A DNA stretch of 64,000 nucleotides from Amycolatopsis thermophila (GCF_030814215.1 NZ_JAUSUT010000001.1:4154001-4218000); one strand, 5' to 3'; numbered from the stretch's first letter, positions 1 through 8,679 are shown. Numbers and translations: made by a program. The notes: generated from the letters alone by a model not told the origin.

Positions 1-14
1 CCCCTCGCCTCGAC

Positions 15-140
15 TGATCAGCGGCACGGCCCCGCCTACCTCGCACACTGACACGGTCCCGCCTACCTCGCACATTGGTCAGCGGCGCGGCCCACCTGCC
101 TCAACACATGATCAGCGGCACGATCTCACCCGCCTCATGC
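15..140. repeat. degenerate short direct repeats at window start
   Basis: The segment TGATCAGCGGCACG occurs at 15-28 and 108-121, with a variant (GGTCAGCGGCGCGG) near 77. CGCCTACCTCGCACA occurs at about 33-47 and again, nearly the same, at 60-74. The units are roughly 30 bp and imperfect. No gene is visible between 1 and 439 on either strand; the rest of this stretch (about 140-290) is strongly C-rich and G-poor. Function unknown. Confidence 0.45.
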
Positions 141-439
141 GCGGATCAACGCCGTCCCCACCGCCCTCCCCACCCGCCGGGCCATCCTGACCAACGCCCC
201 ACCCACGACCGACACCCGCCAACGCCACCCGCCACCCCGGAACACTGATCAACCACCGCACCGGATAGACCATCCAGCCCAACCTCGTGCGACGTTCGGC
301 TGTGTTCGCGTCACAGTTCAGTGGCATGAGACTGTCATCCGGTCACAGAGATACCCCCTGGCGGCTACGGATCGTTGACCCTGCCTCCCCGGATTCCTAT
401 CGTGACCGCGATCAACGTGGATCTCGGAAGGACTACTCC

Positions 440-2764
440 ATGGCGCTTCAACGTCGATCGCCCGCGGACGGGGACGGGGCTCCGGCCCTGGAACGGCGCC
501 GGTTCCTGGGATACCTCCTCGCGGCGCCCACCCTCGCGGTCGCGGCGCGGCTCGGCGGTGACCTCGCCTCCCCGGCGCCCGCCGACGCCGCCATCCCCAC
601 CCTCCCCGGCCCCGCCGACATCCTCGACCTCGGCGACGCCCTCACCCTGGCCGCGATGCCGACCTCCAACCTCATCGCGATCCAGCTCAACCGTGACGAC
701 ACGGTCTCCTTCGCGGTGCCCCGCGCCGAGGTCGGCCAGGGCATCACCACCACCGTCGCCATGCTCATCGCCGAGGAGATGGACCTCCCGCTGAGCAAGG
801 TGGGCGTCAACCTCGCCGACGCGCGCCCCGAACTGGTCTTCAACCAGCTCACCGGCGGCTCCAACTCGGTCCGCTCCCTCTACAACCCGGTCCGCACCGC
901 GGCCGCCATCGCGCGCGCCCGCTTGCTGGCCACCGCCGCCGAGCAGTGGAAGGTCGACGCCGCCACGCTCACCACCCGCGACGGTGTCGTCCGCTCGGCT
1001 TCCGGGCTGACCGCGTCCTACGGCTCGCTCGCCGAGGCCGCCGCCTCGTCCCGCACCGAGGAAACCACCGCGACCCTCAAGAAGACCTCCGAGTTCCGCA
1101 TCATCGGCAAGCCCACGACCCGCATCGACGCGCTCGACGCGGTCACCGGGCGCAAGCAGTTCACGATGGACCTGCAGGTCCCGAACGCCAAGCCGACCAT
1201 GGTCTGCCGCCCGCCCACGATCAACGGCACGGTCAAGGCCGTCCGCAACCTCGCCGAGGTCAAGGCGATGCCGGGCGTCACCGACGTCGTCACCGTCTCC
1301 TCCGGCGTCGCCGTCCGGGCCGAGACCTTCGGCCAGTGCATCGACGCCGTCCGAGCGCTCAAAGTGGACTGGGGTCCGGGCACAGTGGACGGTGAGTCCG
1401 ACGCCAGTGTCGAGGCGAAACTGCGCGCCGCCGCCCTCCCGCTCGCCGTGCCGCCGGTGCTGACCCAGTCCATCGACGCCGAGTTCGTGTTCGCCTTCGC
1501 CAGCAACAGCGCGCTCGAGACCAACTGTGCCATCGCCGACGTCCGCGCCGACCGCGCCGAGATCTGGTCCGGCCTGAAGTCCCCGATCGTCGCGCAGGAA
1601 CAGATCGCGACCATGCTCGGACTGCCCATCCCGGCGGTCAAGGTGCACGTCGTCACCGGCGGCGGTTCGTTCGGGCGCAAGCTGTTCGGTGACGCGGCGC
1701 TGGAGGCCGCGGAGATCTCGAAGAAGATGGGCAAGCCGGTCAAGCTCATGTGGCACCGCGCCGACGACGCCCGCCACGGCCGCACGCACCCGATGTGCAT
1801 CTCCCGCGTCCGGGTCAACCACGCCCTGGGCAACGTCGTCAGCTACGAGCAGCGGCACACCAGCGTCACCACCGACTTCGGGCACGGCCTCGGCGAGATC
1901 CTCACCGCGGTCGCGGCGAAGCTGCCGGTCGGCGACATCGGGTTCTCCCAGACGGTGTTCATGCTGTCCACCTCGATGCCCTACAACTTCGGCGCCACCA
2001 CCCAGCTGCTCAACGAGGTGCCGCTGAAGTTCCACACCGCGAGCATGCGCAACGTTTACTCGCCCAACGTGGTCTGCGCGCGCGAGCTGATCGTCGACCA
2101 GCTCGCCGCGAAGATGGGCCAGGACCCGCTGACGTTCCGCCGGAACTTCATCAAGGACGACCGCATCCGCAAGGTCCTGGACAAGGTCGCCGAGGTCGGC
2201 AACTGGGGCCGGAAGATGCCCGCCGGCACGGCTCAGGGCATCGCGCTGCACCACGAGTACAAGAGCGTCAGCGCCGTCCTGATGGAGATCGACTGCCGCC
2301 CGGAGACGGTGAACCGCAAGATCCGCAACGGTGTCGCCGGCCCGCGCGTCACCAAGGCGGTCGCGGTCGTCGACGCCGGCCTGCCGATCAACCCGCGGGG
2401 CCTGGAGGCGCAGACGATCGGCTGCGTCAACGACGGCATCGCCCTCGCGCTCACCTCGAGCCTGCACATCGACCAGGGCCTGCCGCTGGAAGCCAGCTGG
2501 GACAACTACTTCTACACCCGGCAGTGGAACACGCCGCCGGAGATGGAGGTCGTGGTCATGCCCGCCACGACGGGCGAACCGGGTGGCGCCGGTGAGCTCG
2601 CCGTCGCCAGCTCGTTCGCCGCGGCCGCCTGCGCCTACGGTCGCGCGGTGGGCAAGATGCCGACCCGCTTCCCGATCAACCACGGCACGCTCAGCTTCGA
2701 GCCGAAGCCGAAGGTGCCGCCGGTGCCCGAATCGCCGGTCGACGGCCTGTCCTACACGTTCTGA
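440..2764 (+). CDS. xanthine dehydrogenase-family molybdopterin subunit (isoquinoline 1-oxidoreductase beta-like), Tat-exported
   Basis: Large catalytic subunit of a molybdenum hydroxylase, 774 aa. The ATG at 440 follows GGAAGGA by about 9 nt; longer in-frame versions lack a good ribosome site. The N-terminus has a twin-arginine signal (RRRFLGYLL at residues 19-27, then a hydrophobic stretch and APADA), so the folded enzyme is probably exported with its cofactors. MoCo-binding family features include VGQGITTTVAMLIAEEMD near residue 95, GGGSFGRK, and GEPGGAGELA near the C-terminus, whose Glu is the expected active-site base. It is followed 10 nt later by the 2Fe-2S subunit, which matches the two-subunit Ior/aldehyde oxidase arrangement that relies on an external electron acceptor. 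The substrate (N-heterocycle or aldehyde) cannot be told from sequence. Confidence 0.88.
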   Translation: MALQRRSPADGDGAPALERRRFLGYLLAAPTLAVAARLGGDLASPAPADAAIPTLPGPADILDLGDALTLAAMPTSNLIAIQLNRDDTVSFAVPRAEVGQGITTTVAMLIAEEMDLPLSKVGVNLADARPELVFNQLTGGSNSVRSLYNPVRTAAAIARARLLATAAEQWKVDAATLTTRDGVVRSASGLTASYGSLAEAAASSRTEETTATLKKTSEFRIIGKPTTRIDALDAVTGRKQFTMDLQVPNAKPTMVCRPPTINGTVKAVRNLAEVKAMPGVTDVVTVSSGVAVRAETFGQCIDAVRALKVDWGPGTVDGESDASVEAKLRAAALPLAVPPVLTQSIDAEFVFAFASNSALETNCAIADVRADRAEIWSGLKSPIVAQEQIATMLGLPIPAVKVHVVTGGGSFGRKLFGDAALEAAEISKKMGKPVKLMWHRADDARHGRTHPMCISRVRVNHALGNVVSYEQRHTSVTTDFGHGLGEILTAVAAKLPVGDIGFSQTVFMLSTSMPYNFGATTQLLNEVPLKFHTASMRNVYSPNVVCARELIVDQLAAKMGQDPLTFRRNFIKDDRIRKVLDKVAEVGNWGRKMPAGTAQGIALHHEYKSVSAVLMEIDCRPETVNRKIRNGVAGPRVTKAVAVVDAGLPINPRGLEAQTIGCVNDGIALALTSSLHIDQGLPLEASWDNYFYTRQWNTPPEMEVVVMPATTGEPGGAGELAVASSFAAAACAYGRAVGKMPTRFPINHGTLSFEPKPKVPPVPESPVDGLSYTF

Positions 2765-2774
2765 GGAGCCCGCG

Positions 2775-3251
2775 TTGTCCCAACACACTTTCACCGTCAA
2801 CGGCAAGCGGGTCACCGTCGACGCCGACGACAAGGTCCGCCTGCTGTGGGTGCTGCGCGACCTGCTCGGCATCACCGGTCCCAAGTACGGCTGCGGTATC
2901 AACGTCTGCAAGGCGTGCACGAGCCACATCAACGGCAAGGCGTTCAACCCGTGCTCGGTGCCGGTGTCGGCGATCGGGCCGGACGACGAGATCACCACGA
3001 TCGAAGGTCTGGCCGACCCGGCCACCGGTGAGCTGCACCCGATGCAGGAGGCCTGGCTCGACCGGGACGTCGCGCAGTGCGGGTACTGCCAGCCCGGTCA
3101 GATCATGGCGGCCATCGCGAAGGTGAAGCAGGCCCGCAGCGAGGGCCGGGAGATCAGCGACGCCGATTTCGAGGAGATCCGCAACATCTGCCGCTGCGGC
3201 ACCTACTCGCGCATCCGCGAGGCGGTGAAGAGCGCCGCCGCCAAGATGTAA
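2775..3251 (+). CDS. (2Fe-2S) subunit of molybdenum hydroxylase (isoquinoline 1-oxidoreductase alpha-like)
   Basis: Electron-transfer subunit of 158 aa with a TTG start at 2775, placed 7 nt after GAGGAG, which itself overlaps the end of the preceding gene. The N-terminal plant-type ferredoxin domain has KYGCGINVCKACTSH...NPC. The C-terminal helical domain has CGYCQPGQ and CRCGTY, giving the eight cysteines for two [2Fe-2S] clusters. It has no signal peptide of its own, so if the pair is exported it would ride with the Tat-bearing large subunit, as is known for such complexes. There is no FAD subunit nearby. A strong terminator closes the two-gene unit at 3376-3412. Confidence 0.9.
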   Translation: MSQHTFTVNGKRVTVDADDKVRLLWVLRDLLGITGPKYGCGINVCKACTSHINGKAFNPCSVPVSAIGPDDEITTIEGLADPATGELHPMQEAWLDRDVAQCGYCQPGQIMAAIAKVKQARSEGREISDADFEEIRNICRCGTYSRIREAVKSAAAKM

Positions 3252-3252
3252 C

Positions 3253-3339
3253 GCAGTCGCGCGCAGCGCGTCCGTTGAGGGCGGCGGTGGGTGACGGGTG
3301 GGCGTAAGGCAGTCGCGCGCAGCGCGTCCGTTGAGGGCG
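3253..3339. repeat. 31-bp direct repeat, two copies 56 bp apart
   Basis: An exact 31-bp sequence (starting GCAGTCGCGCGCAGCGCGTC) lies at 3253-3283 and again at 3309-3339. It sits between the stop codon of the 2Fe-2S subunit gene and its terminator. The spacer between copies carries GGGTGACGGGTG, and a related GCGACAGGTGTG follows the second copy, so the duplication may be a little longer but diverged. It looks like a local tandem duplication. Confidence 0.75.
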
Positions 3340-3375
3340 AGGCGAGCGACAGGTGTGCGTGACGCAACTGCGGCA

Positions 3376-3412
3376 AAAAGCCCCGCAACCTTCCGCGGTT
3401 GCGGGGCTTTTC
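3376..3412 (+). terminator. intrinsic terminator after molybdenum hydroxylase genes
   Basis: A 15-bp perfect stem (AAAAGCCCCGCAACC at 3376-3390 with GGTTGCGGGGCTTTT at 3398-3412) encloses a short TTCCGC-containing loop. The A-run and T-run make it usable from both strands. It is one of the few hairpins here with a T-tract. Confidence 0.88.
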
Positions 3413-3431
3413 CGCGCGGTTGGGCGACGTT

Positions 3432-3454
3432 GGACACTTTCGTGTTAGATGTCC
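3432..3454. promoter_or_regulatory. possible operator upstream of pucR-like gene
   Basis: GGACA at 3432-3436 and TGTCC at 3450-3454 are inverted, and a nested ACAC-TTTC-GTGT palindrome lies inside. The site is about 40 nt before the regulator's ATG and would suit autoregulation. No experimental consensus supports it. Confidence 0.3.
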
Positions 3455-3495
3455 ACTCGCGAGCCCCAGCCCTCGACGGGGAGGACGGACATCTC

Positions 3496-4695
3496 ATGCG
3501 ATACACGGGCCCCGATCCCGCGGTGGCCGGCCTGGCCGGCCGCGCACTGCCGCGGTTGCCGGAGATGACCAAGGCGACCTACGAGCAGATCCTCGAGGAA
3601 ATGGCTGTCTACCGCGAGGAGCGGTTCGTCTCGCACGCCGACCTGTTCGCCTCGTGCCGGGACAACCTGCAGTTCCTCGTCCGCGCCCTGTCCGAATCCG
3701 GCGTGCCGGACCTGTCGAAGGCCCGCGCCACCGGCCGCGAGCGGGCGCTGATGGGCGCCCCGCTGCCGGAGCTGCTGCGCGCGTTCCGCATCGGGTTCAC
3801 CGAGGTGTGGCAGTGCTTCGTCGAGCTGACCACGCCGTCGCAGGACCTCGCGACGCTGGTGCCGGCCACCACCGCGATCTGGGACCTGATGGACGACTAC
3901 ATCGAGGAGCTGACCTCGACCTACCGCACGACGATGGCCGAGATCAGCCGTACCCGGCAGAACCGGAGGCTGGCGCTGGTGGAGGCGCTGTTCGCCGGCG
4001 GCAACGCCACCGACGGCACGCTGTGGGACATCGCGCGGATGCTCGACCTGCCGCTGGAGGGCACGTTCGTCGTGGTGGCCGCGGAGACACCCGGGCTGGG
4101 CCAGGAGGCGTTGCCGCTGATCGAGGTCCGGTTGCGGGAGGCGAACCACGCCTCGGCCTGGCGGCTCACCCCCGAGCTGCAGATCGGCGTGGTGTCGCTG
4201 CGCGACACCGGACCGGTGCTGGACCTGCTGCGGGAGGACTGCCGCGGCCGGGCCGGGATGAGCCCGGTGTTCACCGGCCTCGGCGACACCGCGCGGGCAC
4301 TGCACCTGGCGCGCGTGGCGCTGTCCAGCCTGCCGGCGGGGACGAAGGACGTGGCCCGGTTCAACGAGTCGCCGCTGGCGGGGCTGGTGGCGAGCGACCC
4401 GGAGGCGTCGGCGCAGCTGGCCGGTCAGGTGCTGCGGCCGATCCTGGAGTTGCCGGGGGAGGAGGGCAACGTGCTGCTGCTGACGCTGCGCGCCTGGTTC
4501 GACTGCGGCGGGTCCACGAAGGCGATCGCCGAGCGCGTCTACTGCCACCCCAACACGGTGCGGCACCGGTTGAAGCGGATCGCGGACGTGCTGGGCCGGT
4601 CGCTGAGCGACCCCTCGGACATCGCGGAGCTGGGAACGGCGCTGCGGGCACTGGCCATGTTCGGTGACAGCGCCCGCAGAGCCGTGCGGAACTAG
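3496..4695 (+). CDS. PucR/CdaR-family transcriptional regulator
   Basis: A 399-aa regulator. The ATG at 3496 has GGGGAGGACGG about 8 nt before it. The N-terminal half (about residues 20-180) resembles the helical sensory part of actinobacterial PucR-like proteins. The C-terminus has the PucR-type helix-turn-helix: LLLTLRAWFDCGGSTKAIAERVYCHPNTVRHRLKRIADVLGRSL, with the usual WF..GG..K.IA...HPNTVRHRL pattern. Such proteins often control catabolic genes and sense small molecules, so the adjacent molybdenum hydroxylase genes are possible targets, but a terminator separates them. A shared inverted repeat at 3432-3454 may be its own operator. Confidence 0.85.
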   Translation: MRYTGPDPAVAGLAGRALPRLPEMTKATYEQILEEMAVYREERFVSHADLFASCRDNLQFLVRALSESGVPDLSKARATGRERALMGAPLPELLRAFRIGFTEVWQCFVELTTPSQDLATLVPATTAIWDLMDDYIEELTSTYRTTMAEISRTRQNRRLALVEALFAGGNATDGTLWDIARMLDLPLEGTFVVVAAETPGLGQEALPLIEVRLREANHASAWRLTPELQIGVVSLRDTGPVLDLLREDCRGRAGMSPVFTGLGDTARALHLARVALSSLPAGTKDVARFNESPLAGLVASDPEASAQLAGQVLRPILELPGEEGNVLLLTLRAWFDCGGSTKAIAERVYCHPNTVRHRLKRIADVLGRSLSDPSDIAELGTALRALAMFGDSARRAVRN

Positions 4696-4949
4696 CCGAG
4701 CTTCTTGCCCGTCGCCTTGGTGAACGCCTTCGCGCCGGCCCGGTCGACGGCCGCCTTCACCCCACCGAAGATCGCCCCCTGCAGCACCGCCGCGATGAGG
4801 ACCTCCTTGGTGGAGAAGTCCGGCGATGTGGCCTCCGGGGCGTCGTCCTCACCGGTCGCCGCCTTCCAGGCCTGCTTGAACAGCACCCCGGCGAGCACCC
4901 CGCCGAGCGCGCTCACGGCCAGGCTCAGCGGTTTGTACAGCAGTTTCAT
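4692..4949 (-). CDS. DUF4235 small membrane protein
   Basis: An 85-aa protein. The ATG at 4949 (MKLLYKPLSL) is preferred because GAGAGGTGACGGG lies just upstream. There are two hydrophobic segments: residues 5-24 (PLSLAVSALGGVLAGVLFKQ) and about 50-68 (EVLIAAVLQGAIFGGVKAAV). The sequence and length fit the DUF4235 family, common in actinobacteria and of unknown function. It overlaps the end of the PucR gene by 4 bp tail to tail. Upstream is a GTGT-N16-GGGTAC element (4991-5016) like SigF/SigB promoters. Confidence 0.85.
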   Translation of the reverse strand: MKLLYKPLSLAVSALGGVLAGVLFKQAWKAATGEDDAPEATSPDFSTKEVLIAAVLQGAIFGGVKAAVDRAGAKAFTKATGKKLG

Positions 4950-4990
4950 CCCGTCACCTCTCCACAGTGGACCCGGCTGCACCCGGCCGG

Positions 4991-5016
4991 GTACCCAGCG
5001 TTCCGGTCACCGACAC
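4991..5016 (-). promoter_or_regulatory. SigF/SigB-like promoter of the DUF4235 gene
   Basis: On the minus strand GTGT (5016-5013), a 16-nt spacer and GGGTAC (4996-4991) lie 41 nt before the ATG at 4949. This agrees with the known mycobacterial SigF / Streptomyces SigB pattern G(T/N)NT-N14-17-GGGTA. Confidence 0.5.
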
Positions 5017-5083
5017 TCGGCCGTTGTGCGGCGGGGTCGAGGGGCGTACCTTGGCGCGATACTTCGCCGGGAGGGTTGGGCTG

Positions 5084-5452
5084 GTGGTCAGGGGCAAGGT
5101 CGTCCGGTTCGACGAGATGCGCGGGTACGGGTTCGTGGCGCCGGAAGGGGGTGGCGAGGACGTCTTCATGCACGTCAACGATCTCGACGTGGACAAACGG
5201 CTGATCACACCCGGTGTGGTCGTCGAGTTCACGGTCGAGGACGGCGACCGCGGGCTCAAGGCGTCGGGCATCCGGCTGGTGCGCCGGAGCGGTGACGACG
5301 AGGGCGAGGACCCGTACTCGGCGCGCGACTTCCGCGAGGAGCTGACGGAGGCGCTGCTCACCGGCGTCCCGACGCTCACCGCCGAGGAGGTGCTGCGGGT
5401 CCGCCGCTGCGTCCTCGAGCTGGTCCGCGACCACGGGTGGCTCGGCGGTTGA
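5084..5452 (+). CDS. cold-shock domain protein with C-terminal extension
   Basis: A 122-aa protein starting at GTG 5084, with GGGAGGG about 8 nt upstream. Residues 1-65 form a cold-shock domain (VVRGKVVRFDEMRGYGFVAPEGGGEDVFMHVNDL), with RNP1 (GYGFV) and RNP2 (DVFMHV), and so it should bind single-stranded RNA or DNA. The remaining ~50 residues (REELTEALLTGVPTLTAEEVLRVRRCVLELVRDHGWL) form a helical tail not found in 67-aa CspA proteins but seen in larger actinobacterial homologues. A role as RNA chaperone is inferred from the fold. Confidence 0.88.
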   Translation: MVRGKVVRFDEMRGYGFVAPEGGGEDVFMHVNDLDVDKRLITPGVVVEFTVEDGDRGLKASGIRLVRRSGDDEGEDPYSARDFREELTEALLTGVPTLTAEEVLRVRRCVLELVRDHGWLGG

Positions 5453-5454
5453 AT

Positions 5455-5479
5455 GTTTCGCCGACCAGGTCGCGGGCAC
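5455..5479 (+). promoter_or_regulatory. SigF/SigB-like promoter of the alcohol dehydrogenase gene
   Basis: GTTT (5455-5458), 15-nt spacer, GGGCAC (5474-5479), then 10 nt to the ATG at 5490. There is no Shine-Dalgarno sequence between, so the transcript would be almost leaderless. Confidence 0.5.
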
Positions 5480-5489
5480 ACGAACGGGC

Positions 5490-6680
5490 ATGAAGGCTGT
5501 CACCTGGCACGGCAAGCGTGACGTCCGCGTCGAGGACGTCCCGGACCCGAAGATCGAGGAACCCACCGACGCGGTCGTGCGGATCACCTCGACCGGCATC
5601 TGCGGCTCCGACCTGCACCTGTACGAGGTGCTCGGCCCGTTCATGGGCGAGGGCGACATCCTCGGGCACGAGCCGATGGGCATCGTCGAGGAGGTCGGCT
5701 CCGCGGTGCCCAACCTCAAACCGGGTGACCGGGTCGTGGTGCCGTTCAACATCTCCTGCGGCCACTGCTTCATGTGCGACCAGGGCCTGCAGTCGCAGTG
5801 CGAGACCACCCAGGTCCGGGACAAGGGCAAGGGTGCCGCGCTGTTCGGCTACACCAAGCTCTACGGACAGGTGCCCGGCGGGCAGGCCGAGTACCTGCGC
5901 GTCCCGCAGGCCCACTACGGCCCGGTGAAGGTGCCCGAAGGTCCCGCCGACGAGCGGTTCGTGTACCTCTCCGACGTCGTGCCCACCGCGTGGCAGGCCG
6001 TCGACTACGCCGGCATCCCCCGCGGCGGCAGCGTCGTGGTGTACGGGCTCGGGCCGATCGGGCAGATGTGCTGCCGCATCGCCCGGCACCGGGGCGCCGG
6101 GCAGGTGATCGGCGTCGACCTGGTGCCCGAGCGGCTGGCGCTCGCGGAGCGGTACGGGGTCACCGCGATCGACGCCCGCGTTGAGAAGGACGTTCCCGGC
6201 GCGGTGCGGGAGAGGACCGCCGGCCGGGGCGCCGACTCGGTGATCGACGCGGTCGGCATGGAGGCGCACGGCGCGCCGCTGGGCAAGCTCGCCCACCAGA
6301 TGGTCGGGCTGCTGCCGGACCAGGTCGCCGCGCCGCTGATGGAGAAGGGCGGCGTGGACCGGCTCGCGGTGCTGCACCAGGCCATCGCCACGGTCCGCCG
6401 CGGCGGCACGATCTCGCTGAGCGGTGTCTACGGCGGCATGCTCGACCCGCTGCCGATGATGGAGCTGTTCGACAAGCAGATCCAGTTGCGGATGGGCCAG
6501 GCCAACGTGCGGCGGTGGATCGACGACGTGTTGCCGCTGGTCACCGACGACGCCGACCCGCTCGGCGTGGCGGACCTGGCGACCCACAAGCTGCCGCTGG
6601 AGGACGCGCCGCGCGCCTACCGGATGTTCCAGCAGAAGCAGGACGGGGCGATCAAGATCCTCCTTCAGCCTTCGGTGTGA
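5490..6680 (+). CDS. zinc-dependent alcohol/aldehyde dehydrogenase (formaldehyde dehydrogenase-like MDR)
   Basis: A 396-aa medium-chain dehydrogenase that oxidises an alcohol or aldehyde with NAD(P). The catalytic zinc ligands are in TGICGSDLHLY and LGHEPMG; the structural zinc is held by four cysteines in SCGHCFMCDQGLQSQC. The Rossmann motif is VVVYGLGPIGQMCCRIA near residue 185. The insertion after the structural loop and the sequence IDAVGMEAHG are typical of the glutathione-independent formaldehyde dehydrogenase-like group. The gene lacks a clear ribosome site and lies 10 nt after a SigF-like -10 element, so a stress-linked detoxification role is likely but inferred. Confidence 0.85.
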   Translation: MKAVTWHGKRDVRVEDVPDPKIEEPTDAVVRITSTGICGSDLHLYEVLGPFMGEGDILGHEPMGIVEEVGSAVPNLKPGDRVVVPFNISCGHCFMCDQGLQSQCETTQVRDKGKGAALFGYTKLYGQVPGGQAEYLRVPQAHYGPVKVPEGPADERFVYLSDVVPTAWQAVDYAGIPRGGSVVVYGLGPIGQMCCRIARHRGAGQVIGVDLVPERLALAERYGVTAIDARVEKDVPGAVRERTAGRGADSVIDAVGMEAHGAPLGKLAHQMVGLLPDQVAAPLMEKGGVDRLAVLHQAIATVRRGGTISLSGVYGGMLDPLPMMELFDKQIQLRMGQANVRRWIDDVLPLVTDDADPLGVADLATHKLPLEDAPRAYRMFQQKQDGAIKILLQPSV

Positions 6681-6817
6681 CGGAGGCGGCACGCCCGGAT
6701 TTCCGGACAGCGGAGCGTAGCCCCGGATGATCACCCGGCTATGATCTGGCTCCCTGGGATTGTCCAGCAGCGTGGCACCCGTGTTCGAAGCAACTCCACT
6801 GCAGGAGCCGTACACGC

Positions 6818-7495
6818 ATGTCCACCCGCCGGAAGCCGGACCCCCTGTCCGACCTGCCCGCAGGTCAGAGCGCCGACCAGGTCGGGATGTACCACTGGGA
6901 CGTGCGTGCCGGGACGTGGACGTGGTCGTCGGAGATCTACCTCATGTACGGCTACCAGCCCGGCTCCGTGGACCCGAGTCTGGACCTGGTCACCAAGCAC
7001 GGCCACCCGACCGACCGGCGCCAGCTCGCCGCGGTGTTCGAGGACGCGCGCCGCACCGGTGAGCCGTTCAGCGCGCAGCACCGCATCCTCGCCGCCGACG
7101 AGAGCACCCGCGCGGTGGTCGTGGTCGGCGATGTCGACGAGGAGGGCGGCGAGCCCGCCGGGGTGCACGGCTACTACGTCGACCTGACCACCGCCCGCAT
7201 CCGCGAGGCCGAACAGCTGTCCGAGCTGGCCGGCGAGGCCGCCGGGCTGCAGCGTGCGATGGCCTCGCGCGCCACGATCGAGCAGGCCAAGGGCATGATC
7301 ATGCTGGCCTACGGGCACGACTCGAAGGCCGCGTTCGAGCTGCTCATCCGCGTGTCCCAGCAGAGCAACACCAAGCTGCGCGACCTCGCCGACCGCCTGG
7401 TCGACGCGGTCCAGGCCGCCGGTGCCCCGCAGGCGCAGTCGCGGGACCTCCTTGAAACGGTTCTGGCGCGGTTGTCGGTGTCGGCGGACGTGTAA
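6818..7495 (+). CDS. PAS-ANTAR RNA-binding regulator
   Basis: A 225-aa protein; ATG 6818 has AGGAG 10 nt upstream. Residues 22-125 form a PAS-like domain (GMYHWDVRAGTWTWSSEIYLMYGYQPG), which probably senses a small ligand or redox state. Residues 150-205 form an ANTAR domain (LQRAMASRATIEQAKGMIMLAYGHDSKAAFELLIRVSQQSNTKLRDLADRLV), with the conserved IEQAKG and AF..L...S. ANTAR domains bind paired hairpins in mRNA leaders and stop termination. Its target is not evident here. A TATGAT -10 like element lies at 6736-6741. Confidence 0.88.
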   Translation: MSTRRKPDPLSDLPAGQSADQVGMYHWDVRAGTWTWSSEIYLMYGYQPGSVDPSLDLVTKHGHPTDRRQLAAVFEDARRTGEPFSAQHRILAADESTRAVVVVGDVDEEGGEPAGVHGYYVDLTTARIREAEQLSELAGEAAGLQRAMASRATIEQAKGMIMLAYGHDSKAAFELLIRVSQQSNTKLRDLADRLVDAVQAAGAPQAQSRDLLETVLARLSVSADV

Positions 7496-7549
7496 CCCGG
7501 TCGTCTCGAGGTACCCGGTCGGGGATCGGGTGAAAGGAGACGTACCGAA

Positions 7550-8014
7550 ATGAGCACGATCACCGAGTCCGTGGATGTCGACGTCGACGTTCGCACCGCG
7601 TACAACCAGTGGACGCAGTTCGAGTCCTTCCCCGAGTTCATGGAAGGCGTCGAGCAGATCCGCCAACTCGACGACACGCACACGCACTGGGTGACGAAGA
7701 TCGGCGGCGCGAAGCGCGAGTTCGACGCCACCATCACCGAGCAGCACCCCGACGAGCGGGTGGCGTGGCGGTCGGACAACGGCCCGAACCACGCCGGGGT
7801 CATCACCTTCCACCGCATCGACGACCGCAAGACCCGGGTCACGGCCCAGATGGACATCGACCCGGAGGGGTTCGTCGAGAACGTCGCCGACAGGCTGGGC
7901 ATCCTGGACCGTCGCGTGCACGGTGACATGGAGCGCTTCAAGGCGTTCATCGAGAAGCGCGGGGGCCAGGAGACGGGCGCCTGGCGGGGCGACGTGGACC
8001 GCCCCGGCAACTGA
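7550..8014 (+). CDS. SRPBCC-family (polyketide cyclase/dehydrase-like) protein
   Basis: A 154-aa helix-grip (START-like) protein with AAAGGAG 9 nt before its ATG. It has the family pattern VDVDVRTAYNQWTQFESFPEFMEGVEQI, then HWVTKIGG...FDATITEQHPDERVAW. Members bind hydrophobic ligands; this subfamily is common as single-domain stress-associated proteins in actinobacteria. Its stop codon overlaps the start of the uracil-DNA glycosylase gene (TGATG), so the two are translated together. Confidence 0.85.
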   Translation: MSTITESVDVDVDVRTAYNQWTQFESFPEFMEGVEQIRQLDDTHTHWVTKIGGAKREFDATITEQHPDERVAWRSDNGPNHAGVITFHRIDDRKTRVTAQMDIDPEGFVENVADRLGILDRRVHGDMERFKAFIEKRGGQETGAWRGDVDRPGN

Positions 8015-8649
8015 TGGCCACCCGCACGAAGCGCGACGCCGCCGGGTTCGTGCCGGACAGCCGCTCGCTGGACCGGCTCCGCTCGGCGGCGCGCGGGTGC
8101 GAGGGATGCGACCTGTTCCGCAACGCCACCCAGACGGTGTTCGGGGCCGGCCCGGCGCCCGCGAAGGTTCTGATGCTGGGTGAGCAGCCGGGGGACAAGG
8201 AGGACGTCGCGGGCGAGCCGTTCGTCGGCCCCGCGGGACGGTTGCTGGACCGGGCGCTGGAGGAAGCGGGCGTCGACCGCGGGCAGGTGTACGTGACCAA
8301 CGCGGTGAAGCACTTCAAGTTCGTGCCGGCGGAACGGGGCAAGCAGCGGATCCACAAGAAGCCGTCCCGCGGGGAGATCGTCGCGTGCCGGCCGTGGCTG
8401 CTCGCCGAGTTGGAGGCGGTGCAGCCGGAGGTGGTGGTGTTGCTGGGCGCCACCGCGGCTTCCTCCCTGATGGGCCCGGCCTTCAAGGTGACCGCCCACC
8501 GCGGCGAGCTGCTCCCCGCGCCGGACGAGTTCTCCGGACGACCGGAAAACGTGCTGGCGACGGTGCATCCTTCGTCGGTGCTGCGGGCGCCCGACCGGGA
8601 CGAGGCCTACGCCGCCCTGGTGGCCGACCTGCGAGCCGTACCCGCGTAG
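8014..8649 (+). CDS. udgX: UdgX-type uracil-DNA glycosylase
   Basis: A 211-aa family-4-like uracil-DNA glycosylase. The active-site motif GEQPGDKEDVAGEPFVGPAG (residues 56-75) and HPSSVLR near the end are conserved. The loop KQRIHKKPSRG (residues 110-120) is the R-loop that defines UdgX. Its histidine (H114 here, corresponding to His109 of the Mycobacterium smegmatis enzyme) forms a covalent bond with the abasic sugar after uracil is removed. CEGC at residues 29-32 and C124 are likely [4Fe-4S] ligands. The start overlaps the preceding SRPBCC gene by 1 bp. It acts in DNA repair in the cytoplasm. Confidence 0.9.
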   Translation: MATRTKRDAAGFVPDSRSLDRLRSAARGCEGCDLFRNATQTVFGAGPAPAKVLMLGEQPGDKEDVAGEPFVGPAGRLLDRALEEAGVDRGQVYVTNAVKHFKFVPAERGKQRIHKKPSRGEIVACRPWLLAELEAVQPEVVVLLGATAASSLMGPAFKVTAHRGELLPAPDEFSGRPENVLATVHPSSVLRAPDRDEAYAALVADLRAVPA

Positions 8650-8679
8650 CCCGCGCGGAAGCGCCCTGCCCTCAAAGGA

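Noticed and set aside
365-3025. 886-codon open frame antisense to the molybdenum hydroxylase gene
   Set aside because: Composition (RDRV/GRG/LRHH strings) is that of an antisense shadow in GC-rich DNA; the plus strand has clear conserved domains.
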